A stretch of DNA of 64,000 nt from Adineta steineri (GCA_905250115.1 CAJNOI010000079.1:331019-395018), one strand, 5' to 3'; shown: positions 9,874-20,787, numbered from the stretch's first letter. Program-made: numbers and translations. The notes: generated from the letters alone by a model not told the origin.

Positions 9874-11991
9874 ATGTATTTTCTGTCAATATTCATGTTA
9901 ACTGTTATGATCACAACAGGCATGACAACAACAAATATTTTACAGTATGATTTACGTCCTTCAACAAAATTGTCACTTGATGATATATATGAATATGCTC
10001 ATTTACTAGGCGCATTAAGTGGACTTGCAAATAGAGATATGCCTAGATTATTTACAATCTATACTGATTCGGATTTACGTTGGTTGTCGTACATGAATTC
10101 AATTAATTGGCCAGATGATGCAAATTATACTATCGTAACATCGATTGTTGATCTTGTTCAACGTTTATCTGATCATATAAAAGGTGTTGTTCTCTATGAT
10201 CCTAAAGTTCCTGCAACTTCCAATCTTGCATCTACCGCATCAGGTGTTTATGATTTAATACCTATTTGTTATAAACCCACTCCTAATTCCTTATATACTC
10301 AACTTGTTGAACAAGGTCCACACCTTTCAATTAAATTAAATTTTGTAGGCATGTTCGTAGGAAATATTACAGGTAGTGCTAAAACAGATGCATATATATG
10401 GGCAGCAGAACATTTTTTGGATAGTAAACTTGCCGATAGTACTTATCTGGGATACTATATTGACAAATGGTGGTCTCAGTCTCCTAAAGCATCAGAAGTT
10501 ATTTTCGAAAATTTAGCCGTCAATCATGATTGGATTATTAAAAATCGTGGGTTTGTATTTGACTTATCGCCTTGGGATGATGAAGCTCCCAATGACGATC
10601 CTAATCAACCATTAGGAAATGATTATAATACACTTATTAAATTATTACAAAAAGCATATCAACAACATAATGGAACAAAATTTAGTACTGTTAGTGGATT
10701 TGTACCTTGGCTGTTTAAATATGTCGATGAAAAACATGAAGGTGTACCATCTGAATGGCGTATGGCACATGTCATGTCTGCATTTAATATTGTCATAGAT
10801 GCAGATGCTTGTTGTGTAGATACATTTGCTAATGCTGCTTTTTTTAGTCATTATGCATTAACTCAAACTAAACATCGTTTTATTCAAAATTCATTACCAT
10901 CTCGTGAACAACTTATTCAACAAGGACTTATGAATGAACAAAATATTGTATCTAATAGAACATATATTTTATATTATGGTGGAGATTATGATTCAGCAGC
11001 ATGGGTAGCTAATAAATTTAAAAATCTTTGGGATGATCCGAAACGAGGAAGTGTACCAGTTGCATGGGCTATTAACCCAAATCTTTACGATCGTTTTCCA
11101 TTATTACATTCATATTTATATGAAACTCGTACTAAAAATGATTTTTTTGTAAGTGGAGATTCTGGTTCTGGTTATTTAAATCCTACTCAATTATTTGAAC
11201 CAAGAATGTTTTCTGGTTTACCTCATGCTGATGATTTATGGATTGAAAGAAATCGTTATTATTACAATAAATTCAATATAAAGCATACAGGTTTTGTTAT
11301 TAATGGTGATGCTGGACCATTAACTAATAATTCAGATTTAATGTATACGAAATTTAGTCCACTTGGTTTTACACGTCAACAAGGCTATACAAAACTTGGT
11401 GAAACTGCATTAATTCCTGGTACAAGAGTACCGAGTTTTACTGAAACAGATCTTGCTGATAATAATGAAGTACAGCAAGTACTTTCGTATTATAAACCTG
11501 GATCAGTCAGGTTTGTAGTTTTTCGTGGTGTCCTGCGTAGTGCAACTAATTATGCAAATATTAGTGAAAATGTTCAGAAAATACAACCGAATATTACATT
11601 TGTTGATCCTTATACATTTGCTTTACTTGCTCGAATTTATTTAAGTAGAAATGACTCGATTAATAATGATCTTGTTTCTTATGTTAATGATAATCTACCA
11701 GAAATAGTTAATAATGGTGATCTTATTACAGTTAATTTCTCAATTCGAAATGAAGGATGGAATATATTGAATAATCTTTCTTTGAAATTAATATTTGCTT
11801 GTAATTCTGAATTTATATTTAATTGGAATACAGAAATCAAACATGGTAATATTGGATCAGCTACTTATCAATTTCAAGTTGAATGCAATCAGCCGGGAGA
11901 ATATAAAGTTATCTATCAACTTTTTCGAGGTAATACATCATTTGAAGATTTTGGAAATGTACCATGGATAAGTTCAGTAAAATTAATTTAA
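9874..11991 (+). CDS. Secreted GxGYxYP-family putative glycoside hydrolase
   Basis: Intronless gene of 705 residues. The N-terminus is a signal peptide (MYFLSIFMLTVMITTGMTTT). Residues about 25-250 fit the GxGYxYP N-terminal domain (DLRPSTKLSLDDIYEYAHLL..., ANRDMPRLFTIY, LSDHIKGVVLYDP). Residues about 260-580 fit the GxGYxYP C-terminal domain, including the name motif GSGYLNP at 431-437 with Asn in place of the usual second Tyr. The last 110 residues look like an Ig-like/CARDB beta sandwich (NGDLITVNFSIRNEGW). These domains are mostly known from bacteria and are annotated as putative glycoside hydrolases; the substrate is unknown. An extracellular carbohydrate-degrading role and bacterial origin are inferences. 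Several NxS/T sites support secretion. Confidence 0.8.
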   Translation: MYFLSIFMLTVMITTGMTTTNILQYDLRPSTKLSLDDIYEYAHLLGALSGLANRDMPRLFTIYTDSDLRWLSYMNSINWPDDANYTIVTSIVDLVQRLSDHIKGVVLYDPKVPATSNLASTASGVYDLIPICYKPTPNSLYTQLVEQGPHLSIKLNFVGMFVGNITGSAKTDAYIWAAEHFLDSKLADSTYLGYYIDKWWSQSPKASEVIFENLAVNHDWIIKNRGFVFDLSPWDDEAPNDDPNQPLGNDYNTLIKLLQKAYQQHNGTKFSTVSGFVPWLFKYVDEKHEGVPSEWRMAHVMSAFNIVIDADACCVDTFANAAFFSHYALTQTKHRFIQNSLPSREQLIQQGLMNEQNIVSNRTYILYYGGDYDSAAWVANKFKNLWDDPKRGSVPVAWAINPNLYDRFPLLHSYLYETRTKNDFFVSGDSGSGYLNPTQLFEPRMFSGLPHADDLWIERNRYYYNKFNIKHTGFVINGDAGPLTNNSDLMYTKFSPLGFTRQQGYTKLGETALIPGTRVPSFTETDLADNNEVQQVLSYYKPGSVRFVVFRGVLRSATNYANISENVQKIQPNITFVDPYTFALLARIYLSRNDSINNDLVSYVNDNLPEIVNNGDLITVNFSIRNEGWNILNNLSLKLIFACNSEFIFNWNTEIKHGNIGSATYQFQVECNQPGEYKVIYQLFRGNTSFEDFGNVPWISSVKLI

Positions 11992-12124
11992 TTAATTTTT
12001 TATTTTTTGTAATGTTATTTTTGTCTTTCGAATGCAAACTTGATTATACAAAAAAAGAAGTTCTGTAACAAGTTTTAATAGATTAATATAGTAATTAGCA
12101 TTTCAAAACGTATAAAATCATTAT

Positions 12125-12510
12125 TTAGATAAAAAGTATTGTTCCACAAGCTATACGAGGACCAGCATTCCTATAAATTCAATGAAAATAATATTGAAAG
12201 AAAAGTAGGAAATAAGAATAAAAATACTAACCCAGTGGTATTACTTTCACCTTTGCCAGTATGACCTCCATCATCTGTCAAATTATGAATCATGAGAGGT
12301 AAACCAAGTATTAATATTACCTATATCACCAACATGACGTTGCATAACTGGATCTTGCGGCATTCCGTGCGAAGCATCTATGATAATAGTTAATATGTTA
12401 GAATCATCATTATATTCAAAACGATTTCACTTACTGTAAGGATTGAAATGTGCACCACCTGCTGTACAATTATGATTTGCACCAGTAGGTTGTGAATGAA
12501 TATGAAAACC
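12125..12510 (-). pseudogene. Cu/Zn superoxide dismutase, broken copy
   Basis: Read on the minus strand, three exons give SOD1-type sequence: 12435-12510 (GFHIHSQPTGANHNCTAGG then AHFNPY), 12232-12377 (NASHGMPQDPVMQRHVGDIG, then PLMIHNLTDDGG) and 12125-12170 (NAGPRIACGTILFI, stop). Introns have GT...AG ends and preserve phase. The copy is broken: after HVGDIGN about 25 residues of the usual beta-barrel segment are missing and the frame shifts before PLMIHN (around 12300-12325). The N-terminal strands before GFHIH were not found upstream. Copper/zinc ligand His and Asp residues are still visible. A working SOD1 dismutates superoxide; this copy cannot encode a complete enzyme unless the assembly is wrong. 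Family call strong, pseudogene call moderately strong. Confidence 0.8.
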
Positions 12511-13384
12511 CTAATAGAAATTTAGATTATTGAAGATTGATTTTCTACAAAATGACTATAGAATTTTTAAATCTATTCGAAAAATCTTGATTAAATTTAG
12601 AGGAAACAATCCTGATAAATCGTTCTGTGTAAGCATAATTAAGTTTACTATATTCTGGAAAAGAACTATCTACAATTGTTATTTTTCATAAACTTCTTTG
12701 ATTTAATAAATTCGAATCACTTTTGTTGATCTGCAGGATATGTGATCAACCAACATGTCTATCGCAACTTTTTTACTTAACTGATTATCTATTATCTAAT
12801 ATTAAATTATGTTTTCATCAAACTTTATTTCTTACAGTATAATGAAATATTTTTAATCATTATATTGATAGAAGGACAAAAAAAAGGATTTTGTATATAT
12901 TCATACTCATATGTATCATTATATTGATTTATGTTTTGTTTAGAGAAAGAAAATGTACTGACGGTAATATTTATATACAAATATGAAGGTTAATAATAAT
13001 CAAGACTATACGTTGACAGATAAGGCCATTGACATGATTGCCTCCGTCTATTGAAATCAATCAATCCTGAATATAAATAAAATTTTCTATTTTGAAACTG
13101 TTAAGATTTAATAATTCATTGTATTTTTATTAAAAAATGACTAGAACATGTTCTCTACTGAATTTCTTGTTGAACATGTCATTCATAATTCATATTCATT
13201 CTGAAGTTAAAAAATAGGAGAAATTAAAAAGATTTTTTGTTAATAAAAATATGTATTTCTTCTCATCAATAACGTTACTCAGCGGAATCTATCGGTAACA
13301 ACTTCTGTTTGTTCTTTTATTTACACGTTCTCTTTTTATTTTATATTGTAACATCATACTTTTATCTATTTCTATCTTATTTAA
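12511..13384. other. Intergenic, no gene seen
   Basis: It should contain the missing 5' exons of the SOD-like copy, but none were recognised. Otherwise AT-rich spacer. Confidence 0.5.
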
Positions 13385-13996
13385 ATGTCTTCATCCTCCA
13401 CAACCAGTAGTGTACCATCTATTTGTAATGAACATTCTCTTGCTCGTATAAATAGTATCATTAAACAATTTAATTTGATTGAATTACCACGCGAAGGTGG
13501 TTTATATCAACTAATCGATCAGTCTTCTATCGAAGTATCTCTTTCATCCCAGTTAAAATTACATGCTCAAAGTCATATTTATTATATGTTAACATATTCA
13601 CGTCCAGATGAACCACAATTAGCACATAACTATTTACATTCAATAGAAAATTCTGATGATTTACACATATTAGTAGAAGGTGATAGTGTAGACTATTATT
13701 TATTTTACGAAGATGGTCATGTTGAACATAAAATCTTAGGAAATGATTATACTGCTGGAGAAGTACCAGTTATATCAACTCCAGGTACGATTAGTTCCAA
13801 AGCTTTGAAATTAAGACCTGGAAAAAATGGATTTGCATTTATTGTAAGTGTTATAACCCCAGAATGGACACCTGACAGATGCAAAATTGGTGCTGGACAA
13901 TCGTTTCTTGACAAATATATCGGAAAAGAAGAATGGTGTACAAAAGAATTTCTTACCGAGTTAATTGGGCCTAATTGGATGGATAACAATATATAA
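13385..13996 (+). CDS. Cupin, DUF985 family
   Basis: Single-exon gene of 203 residues. After a Ser/Thr-rich start, residues about 22-180 match the order of the DUF985/Cupin_5 family: an alpha helix (ARINSIIKQFNLIELPREGG), a strand with YYMLTYS, the cupin region with LHILVEGDSVDYYLFYEDG, HKILGNDYTAGEVPVIS, and FIVSVITPEWTPDRCKIG near the end. Proteins of this family form a cupin beta barrel; no reaction is established. No signal peptide, so probably cytosolic. The usual metal-binding His cluster of cupins is only partly visible (AHNYLHS), so metal binding is uncertain. The family is common in bacteria and fungi, so transfer is possible but not shown. Confidence 0.75.
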   Translation: MSSSSTTSSVPSICNEHSLARINSIIKQFNLIELPREGGLYQLIDQSSIEVSLSSQLKLHAQSHIYYMLTYSRPDEPQLAHNYLHSIENSDDLHILVEGDSVDYYLFYEDGHVEHKILGNDYTAGEVPVISTPGTISSKALKLRPGKNGFAFIVSVITPEWTPDRCKIGAGQSFLDKYIGKEEWCTKEFLTELIGPNWMDNNI

Positions 13997-14809
13997 AATT
14001 ATATTTATCAATTAGTAATAGAGCAAAATATTCATTATACTTTTTATTTAATATAATGTAGTAAATCTATTGCCCATTTAAAATAAAAATCGGATGCACA
14101 TTTTTTTTTTGAAGAACTACGATTTTCACCATTGAAAAGACACGATGAAACTACTTTTCTGAGAGTTTTAGGCAGATATTTTGAAATGCACAGTAAGTGA
14201 ATAATCAACAACATCACAACTACTATCGATGACTCCGGTATTCGTTTATTGTTGTTTTTTTATATATCAACTAGTGTTAATTCTTTGTATTAAATAAAAA
14301 ATTTCATTATCACCTATTTTTACTTCTATATCATCAACGATAGGTCTGGATTGAATTTATCTCCAGGTCATAAATAAGATCCAATCTTAAACGAAAAATC
14401 AAATTAAATTTAATTGACTATTTTTCCACATCTAATTTAATCTTTAGATTAGACTATGATGTAAATATGAGTAGGCATACAGATGAAACGTGAGTACAAT
14501 ATCCACATACACCCACATCCTCAAGATGTTATTCGTTCTGTCAGGTATTTAGATATTTTTACGAAGGAATATAAAAATAAAGTGCTTTCATATATATATA
14601 TTATATTACTTGCATCTATTCTTTCAACTTAATAATTTAACCGCCAACATTTTCTATTTAATATAATAACAATATTTTTTATTTTGTATACTATCACTTA
14701 ATTTTATCTTATGTTAACATATATACTTTTGGTGTTATTTCTTTCGCTTATGATAAGAAAGATAAGTAAAAACTATATAATGTTGTCATTATTATTTTTA
14801 TTTGAAATA
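13997..14809. other. Intergenic with a dispersed-repeat fragment
   Basis: 14097-14180 resembles parts of the repeat at 18399-18616 and of intron sequence in the duplicated LRR genes (GATGAAACTACTTTTCTGAGAG). A loose GGTG/CACC-containing stretch lies at 14470-14525. No gene seen. Confidence 0.4.
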
Positions 14810-16185
14810 ATGTCCAAACGTCGTAATAGTCGAAGTTCACGAAAATCAAATGAAGAAAATATTCGACTTGAAGTAACATATATACATAAATATATTTATT
14901 TTTTATTATTATTCTTTGATAGCATACATTAGAAGGTAATGAAGATCCAATATATAATGCACCTAGATTGTACAATGGTAAACCTGTTATAAATATATCT
15001 GAACGTCGTTTTGGTCCTCCACCAATTAATAAACAATCTCAACAATATAAAACTCATCTTCAACAAATGGATTATATTAATAAACATAGTGAATTAAAAC
15101 CAGTATTCGATTCTATTTTTACACATAGATTAATGCAAACTGTGCATGGTGATCAAGGGCATCCAAATGTACCATATCAGTAAATATATATATATATATT
15201 TGAGAAAAAACCGAATTTATTTTATATTTTAGAGATATATATTTATTAACTTATGATCAAACATTTATTCATGCTTATTTATTATTACATGAAAATAGTC
15301 ATGAACATTATACATATTTAATATGTCATGGAATAAGACATCAAATAGAAGATTTAAATAAAATTATCGATAGATTTTATAATGATTTTGGTAATGTTTT
15401 AATAATTGATTATCGTGGTTTTGGAAACTCATCAGGAAGACAATCGGAACGTGGTGCTTATATTGATGTTCAAACAGCTTTTGATTATTTATTAACATTA
15501 AATGAAATTGATTCGAAACGAATTGTTATCTATGGTGTTAGTATGGGCGTTGCTTTAGCTATTCAATTAGCAACTGAACCAAATAATTCGGAAAATATTC
15601 ATGCATGTATTTTAGAAAATGGGTTTACATCTGTAAGAAAAGAAAGATTTATTCTTTTATTCAATTAGAATTTTATTATATTTTTAGTTTAAAGATGCAG
15701 CAGCTGATCAATCGACTTTTGCGTGGTTTTTACCATCGAAAATATTTTCAGTTGGAATGAAATCTATTGATAAAGTTCATCAACTTCATGTACCTGTTAT
15801 GTATTTAAGTGGATTAAATGACCGTACGATTCATCCAAAACAAACAAAACAACTTTTTCAAGCAACAACGAATTCAAAACATTGTCAATTAGAAGTAAAA
15901 TTTTGATATCAAATTTTTCATTTAAATTTATTTTTTGTCTAATAGATTTATGCAGATGCAGGACATACAGATGTTAAACAAATGCCTGATTATATAAAAC
16001 GATCTTATAAACCATTTATGAAAGCAGTATGGAAAATTCAAAATCCAGATCAAACAAATCTTCAACCACCAATTCTTGTTACTGATCATGGAAAACGTCG
16101 AACATCGAGTGTATATGAATGTACAGAACAACAAATACAACATGTTCAATCAACTAATCTTTCATCATGTTCATGCTTCCATTGA
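14810..16185 (+). CDS. ABHD13/BEM46-type alpha/beta hydrolase
   Basis: Five exons: 14810-14872, 14923-15179, 15233-15632, 15688-15894 and 15946-16185. All introns are 50-55 bp with GT...AG ends, and the join gives one frame of 388 residues. The serine hydrolase triad is visible: Ser210 in GVSMG, Asp285 in SGLNDRTIHP and His316 in DAGHTDV. The core (NVLIIDYRGFGNSSG, then AYIDVQTAFDYLL) is typical of the BEM46/ABHD13/ABHD17 group, membrane-associated esterases, thioesterases or lipases. Substrate not predictable. The start is uncertain: the frame is open upstream to 14711 through a hydrophobic stretch that could be an N-terminal TM anchor, as ABHD13 has. I chose 14810 (MSKRRNSRSS) because the upstream part is pure AT-type sequence. 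The C-terminal tail after 350 is poorly conserved and Ser/Cys-rich. Confidence 0.88.
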
Positions 16186-16849
16186 AATAAATAGTTTCTC
16201 TTTATTTTTTTTTTTGGGAAGAATTAAATTTGTAATTTATAGATATTAATATTTCAATAAAATGATGTAACATCGTTTGTTAAATTATGGGAAAGCGACA
16301 ATTGGTCATGAGTTTATTATAGACAAAGGGAAGATTTAACAATTGTATTTAATGAAATAGAGTAACATGCAATTAAAGTCTAATTAGATTTGAATTATAT
16401 GCAAAAGGAAGAGATACAGAGATGATCAGATCTGATAAATAACTTATGGGATTAATTAAGTTTATCAGAATATTTCTGAAAAAAACTCATTTCGAAATAA
16501 AAAATATTTGGATTGTAATTAATCTTTAAAGAACTTGGTATTATATCCATATTTAACTATTCTTATGCAACTAGGACTGGCATACTCTAATTTTTTTTGA
16601 TACATGTATGGTTTTAGTGTTATTTAATAAATTATTCTCTTATACTCGCTTTTTGCGCACGATCAATTTAGTACTTGAAATCATACAAATACTTTAGTTC
16701 TCGGAGATTCTCTTGCTAAGATGTCCGTAGCGAAAAAGGCAGTATGTAATGAATACAGGATTTCTGTCTTCTTATATTTCGACATCTTTTTTTACATTTT
16801 ATTTCATAAAATTAGACAAATAGAGTCTTCGGTGAGTGATGGCATAGAG

Positions 16850-17340
16850 TAGAGCATCTGAAAGCGTACGACATATTTTATGATCTATCGATACCACATT
16901 TTTTATTTTTCTCAGCCAAAACTGTTCTCAAAGATGATGGTTAACTACTGAATTATTTTGTCAATATTTGTGTAGATCGACAAAGAAATATGAAGTTTTA
17001 AATCCATTTCATTTTAAAAAATAATTCAATAGAATTTATTGGATGTAGTATGTTTTTTTTCCTCGTTTTATAGTTTAAATTCTCTCGTTAATAGACATAG
17101 TGAAGAAGAAAAAGGAAGGATTGCGCGTTCGATTGGATGGGTGCTCCGGCAGGGATCGAACCTGCAACAGTTTTATCCTCAGAAAAACAATCTACCATTG
17201 ATTTACAAAGCGAAGTAATCGAACATTATAGCCTTCCTCCACCAATCATGCCAATAAAACAACATACTTAATTTGCATTGATATTCAAGTTGTGCAATTA
17301 CATACTACTCATGTTCTCCTCTCGATTGTCGAACCACTGA
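16850..17340. repeat. Duplicated segment, copy 1
   Basis: Shares many blocks in the same order with 17605-18180: GAG..ATCTGAAAGC, GTTAATAGACATA.TGAAGAAG, ACAATCTACCATTGATTTAC, GTTGTGCAATTACATACTAC and GTCGAACCA.TGAGAA. Edges are approximate. Confidence 0.65.
17141..17212 (-). tRNA. tRNA-like sequence, anticodon loop reads GAG
   Basis: On the minus strand a 72-nt cloverleaf can be drawn. The T arm is GCAGG-TTCGATC-CCTGC, an exact B box (GGTTCGATCCC). The D arm is AATC-AATGGTA-GATT, the anticodon stem TTTTT/TAAAA (4 of 5 pairs) with loop CTGAGGA, and the acceptor CGCTTTG/CGGAGCA has 6 of 7 pairs including G-T. The A box is degenerate (TAAATCAATGG). The mismatches make it less convincing than its sister at 17969-18040; it may be a tRNA pseudogene or tRNA-derived repeat. 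Confidence 0.4.
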
Positions 17341-17604
17341 GAAGTTATTAATTATTAAATATTCATATCCCCGTTGAATAAGTCTAGATAAATTTTGAAT
17401 AGTAATCAGCTTAGTTTATTCAGTGTGATGGAACTATTTTAAGTATGTTAGTTTTAACCTTAGAATGGAATTATATTAGAATTTCTCTCTATTTTTCAGG
17501 CAAAAAATAAAATGTGACAAGATTGATAATAAAAAAATTTCAGTGAAATCGGTCAAAACCCTTCTTTTCAGACGAGCACGAGAATTTATCTTAAACTTAA
17601 AAAT

Positions 17605-18180
17605 AGAGTATCTGAAAGCTTATGGCATGTTTTTTGATAATTAAAAACCTTTCTCATATATGATGGTTGATCGCTGATTGGTTTAGCGAATATTTGATAG
17701 GTTTATCATTTCTGATATGATCTCATATTATTAATTATCTATATATTGTACAAATTTACTCTTAATTCATTTTTACTTTTTCTCAACAATGCAAAATCTT
17801 TTATATTAATTTGTTACTTCAATAATTGTACGAAAATATATATATTTATTGAATATGGAATTTATAAACTATTATATTAATTTCATTTAAAAAATTCAAT
17901 AGATTTTTCTTGTCGTTAATAGACATAATGAAGAAGAAAAAGGAAGGATTGCGAGTTCGATCGGATGGGCACTTCGGCGGGGATCGAACCCGCAACAGTT
18001 TTTGTGAAAGAAAAACAATCTACCATTGATTTACAAAGCGAAGTAATCGAATATCATAGCCTTCCCTCACAAATCATACCAATAATTCAACATATTTAAT
18101 TTGTATTAAAATGCATGTTGTGCAATTACATACTACTTATGTTCTCTACTCAAGTGTCGAACCATTGAGAATTCAGTGTA
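17605..18180. repeat. Duplicated segment, copy 2
   Basis: Direct repeat of 16850-17340, diverged outside the conserved blocks. Both carry a tRNA-like sequence in the same orientation. Confidence 0.65.
17969..18040 (-). tRNA. tRNA-like sequence, anticodon TTC (Glu-type loop)
   Basis: A 72-nt cloverleaf on the minus strand. The acceptor CGCTTTG/CGAAGTG has 7 of 7 pairs (two G-T), with TA at positions 8-9. The D arm is AATC-AATGGTA-GATT with GG in the loop. The anticodon stem TTTTT/AAAAA pairs fully around loop CTTTCAC (anticodon TTC). A 5-nt variable loop precedes the T arm GCGGG-TTCGATC-CCCGC, an intact B box. T8, T33, the D-loop GG and TTCGA are all present. The AT-rich D and anticodon stems, the non-G position 10 and C at 73 are unusual for a eukaryotic tRNA-Glu, so a tRNA-derived element cannot be excluded. 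The 5' half and flanks are nearly the same as in the copy at 17141-17212. Confidence 0.5.
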
Positions 18181-18398
18181 ATGAGATTATTTAATATGTT
18201 AAACAAACGGATTCTTTTTAAAATAAATTAATCTTTGTTTCTTTTTATGTTAATAAAATCTAATTAATATCTTTTTTTATTATATTATGAATTTGTTTTT
18301 TTTTCAGAAATTATCAAGTTCTTCGAAACAAATTCATATAATTCATAGAGCAGAAACAGATCGAAGTCATACTTTCTAACGTTCGTTTTAAAATTAAA

Positions 18399-18616
18399 AA
18401 TGAGTGCGTATTTTTTGAAAAACAGATGGAGATGCATTGAAATATCCCTCGAACTTTTTTCTAAGACTGTTAGATAAAACTTTTAGAAAAAAAAAATGTC
18501 TCTCATCGACAGTATAACAATTTATTGATTGTCGAGAAAGTTCTACAAACGTCAAAGAGATATTTCGATGTGTCTTCGTCGCCTCCTTTCGAAGGTTATT
18601 CAAAAAGTACGCACTC
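18399..18616. repeat. Foldback (MITE-like) repeat
   Basis: The ends are inverted repeats: GAGTGCGTATTTTTTGAA at the left and TTCAAAAAGTACGCACTC at the right. Further weaker pairing runs inward (GATATTTC, TCGA.AA.TTCTA). No clear target-site duplication seen. The interior (TGTCTCTCATCGACAGTATA) is similar to sequence at 29745-29920. Confidence 0.55.
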
Positions 18617-19021
18617 GCCTTTTATTTTAAAATGCGTAGTAGAATAATTATAAACGGAGATTATTTTTAAACGAAAGAACCATCTAGACCAAATATTATT
18701 TTTTGGTATTTTCAAAAATATGAATTAATGTAAAGTATTTTGATAATAATACTGATACACTAGCAAAGATTCTTTTCTCTCTCTTATAACCCTTGATCAC
18801 TCTTTATTCTGCGAATACAACTATGTAATCATACGATATAAGCACGAAAGAGTACACGTGATATGTATGAGTAGAAAGGGTAATAATATATCTATTCCTC
18901 AAATATGTTATGCAATATCTAATAAACAGTCATAATACACTCGTTGGACTTTTATTTCTACTTATTACGTGTTGGTATCAGTATTTTTCTATACGTGCTG
19001 CGATGCATAATACACTTTAAG

Positions 19022-19030
19022 TATAAAAGG
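19022..19030 (+). promoter_or_regulatory. TATA box of the SDR gene
   Basis: TATAAAAGG lies 82 bp before the SDR start codon, in suitable position for a short 5' UTR. Confidence 0.5.
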
Positions 19031-19103
19031 AAAGCAAACGATCATAAACTATCATATACATACTCATTTCATTCTTATTACTGAATAATTACAAGCAGTC
19101 GAT

Positions 19104-20787
19104 ATGAATACCCATATTGTTTGGCTTTTTATATCAATCTCATGTATTAATGTATTTTATAATGTTCAACAAGGATTGTCAGCAGCAGCTATCGATGGTT
19201 AGTTAAATTTACATTCTTAATTTATTATTATTATTATAAAAGCAGTGTTGTATTAAGAAGAATTTATTCGAAATTTTTTGTATAGATCCAACTGAAGAAA
19301 CAACATCGACTGAAATGACAAGCACAACAAGTGAAACGGATATTGTAGAACAAGGTTTGTTTGTTGAGAATTCTCGATTGGACATAAATATTTTATATGA
19401 ATGTAAAATATATATATATTTTTTTTTTCTAAAATTATTTTTAGGTAATTTTACGGGTTCATGTTGTCTTAAACGTGATCCTTTGGAGGTTTATATTTAT
19501 TTTTTCTTATTAAAAAAAAATATCTCATTTTCTTATTTTCAGGCTGGTGCTCAACCTCCATTCGAATCAGATGAACAAGATTATCCAGGTCTTGAAAGTA
19601 AAATGAATCCAAGACCCGATTTCGGCTATAAATCATACCATGGTTCGGGCAAACTTAAAGGCAAAGTAGCTATCATAACAGGTATATACTCTTTTTTTTC
19701 CTCTTCTCATCTACAAATCAATTAAAGAAAAAAAAATTATTTTAACTATAATATTTATCTACATTATTCAAGGTGGTGATAGTGGAATTGGCCGTGCAGT
19801 TGCATTAGCATATGCTCGCGAAGGTGCTTCAGTTGTCATTTCATATTTAAATGAAACTGAAGATGCAGAAGAAATTCAAACAATTCTTCAGGGTGAAGGA
19901 CATGAATGTCTTTTAATTGTAAATTTTTATTATGAAAATTTACATGCTCTACTTTTGTTTTTTTCTATAGCCTGGTGATATAACTGATGAAGCTCATTGT
20001 AAGAAGATTATCGATCAAACTATAGAAAAATTCGAACGCATTGATATTCTTGTTAATAATGCAGCTTATCAAGGCAAAGAACTTGTAAGTTTATTAGAAA
20101 ATTATAGATCAATTAAGAATTTGTTTTTTGTTTAAAAGGAAAATTCAATTGAAGATATGAGTCATGATCGAGTTTTATATACATTTCAAACAAATATTAT
20201 ATCCATGTTTGATCTTACACGTTATGCTATTCCTCATATGTCCAAAGGTTCATCAATAATTAATGTTGCTTCTATTCAAGCGTAAATTTAAAATACAATC
20301 TGATTGATCAATAAATATTTTAATTTTTTATTTTTCTATTTCAGTTATAGTCCAAGTGCAGGAATTCTTGATTATGCCACAACAAAAGCTGCAATTGTTG
20401 CGTTTACAAAAGGTTAATTTAGTTATACGAATTCTTTATAATATGATTATTCGTGTATATTTAGGTCTTGCTGAAAAAATGCTTGAAAAAGGTATTCGAG
20501 TTAATTGTGTTGCTCCTGGACCTGTATGGACACCACTTATAGTTACAAGTTATTCGAAAGAAAAAAGTTCACAATTTGGAGCAAATGTAAGTTTAGACAA
20601 AATATTTGATTAGAATTAAAATTTAACGCGTATTTATAAAATTTCTTTTTTTTCATAGTCTCCAATGAAACGTCCAGCACAACCTCGAGAATTAGCACCA
20701 GCTTTTGTATTTCTTGCAACTGGTAAAGAATCAACGTATATTACAGGTGAAATACTTAGTGTTACAGGTGGTCGTATAACTGCTTAG
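19104..20787 (+). CDS. SDR oxidoreductase, YghA-like, secretory N-terminus
   Basis: Ten exons: 19104-19197, 19286-19354, 19445-19488, 19543-19681, 19773-19918, 19971-20084, 20139-20281, 20345-20412, 20465-20586 and 20659-20787. All junctions are GT...AG and the frame is continuous for 355 residues. The N-terminus (MNTHIVWLFISISCINV) is a signal peptide or anchor followed by a Thr-rich stretch. The rest is a short-chain dehydrogenase: cofactor motif TGGDSGIGR (about 115-123), NNAA, the catalytic Ser region NVASIQA, Y260ATTK264, and PGPVWTPL. The lead-in ESKMNPRPDFGY...GSGKLKGKVAIITGG is the signature of the bacterial YghA/YdaD subfamily. It should be an NAD(P)-dependent oxidoreductase, substrate unknown. 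Bacterial origin followed by intron and signal-peptide gain is inferred. An AATAAAA signal follows at about 20888. Confidence 0.88.

Larger units (their letters stand above)
16186..19021. other. Gene-free stretch with duplicated segments
   Basis: No protein gene recognised. It holds two related segments (about 16850-17340 and 17605-18180), each with a tRNA-like sequence, and a foldback repeat at 18399-18616, listed separately. Confidence 0.6.

Noticed and set aside
12540-12700. Minus-strand frame reading SSFPEYSKLNYAYTERFIRI, considered as missing SOD N-terminus
   Set aside because: It does not resemble SOD strands and has no clear splice sites.
14470-14525. Possible further telomere-like hairpin
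   Set aside because: Only the right side is CACCCACATCC-like; the left arm does not pair well.
18394-18603. 69-residue minus-strand frame
   Set aside because: Lies entirely inside the foldback repeat.
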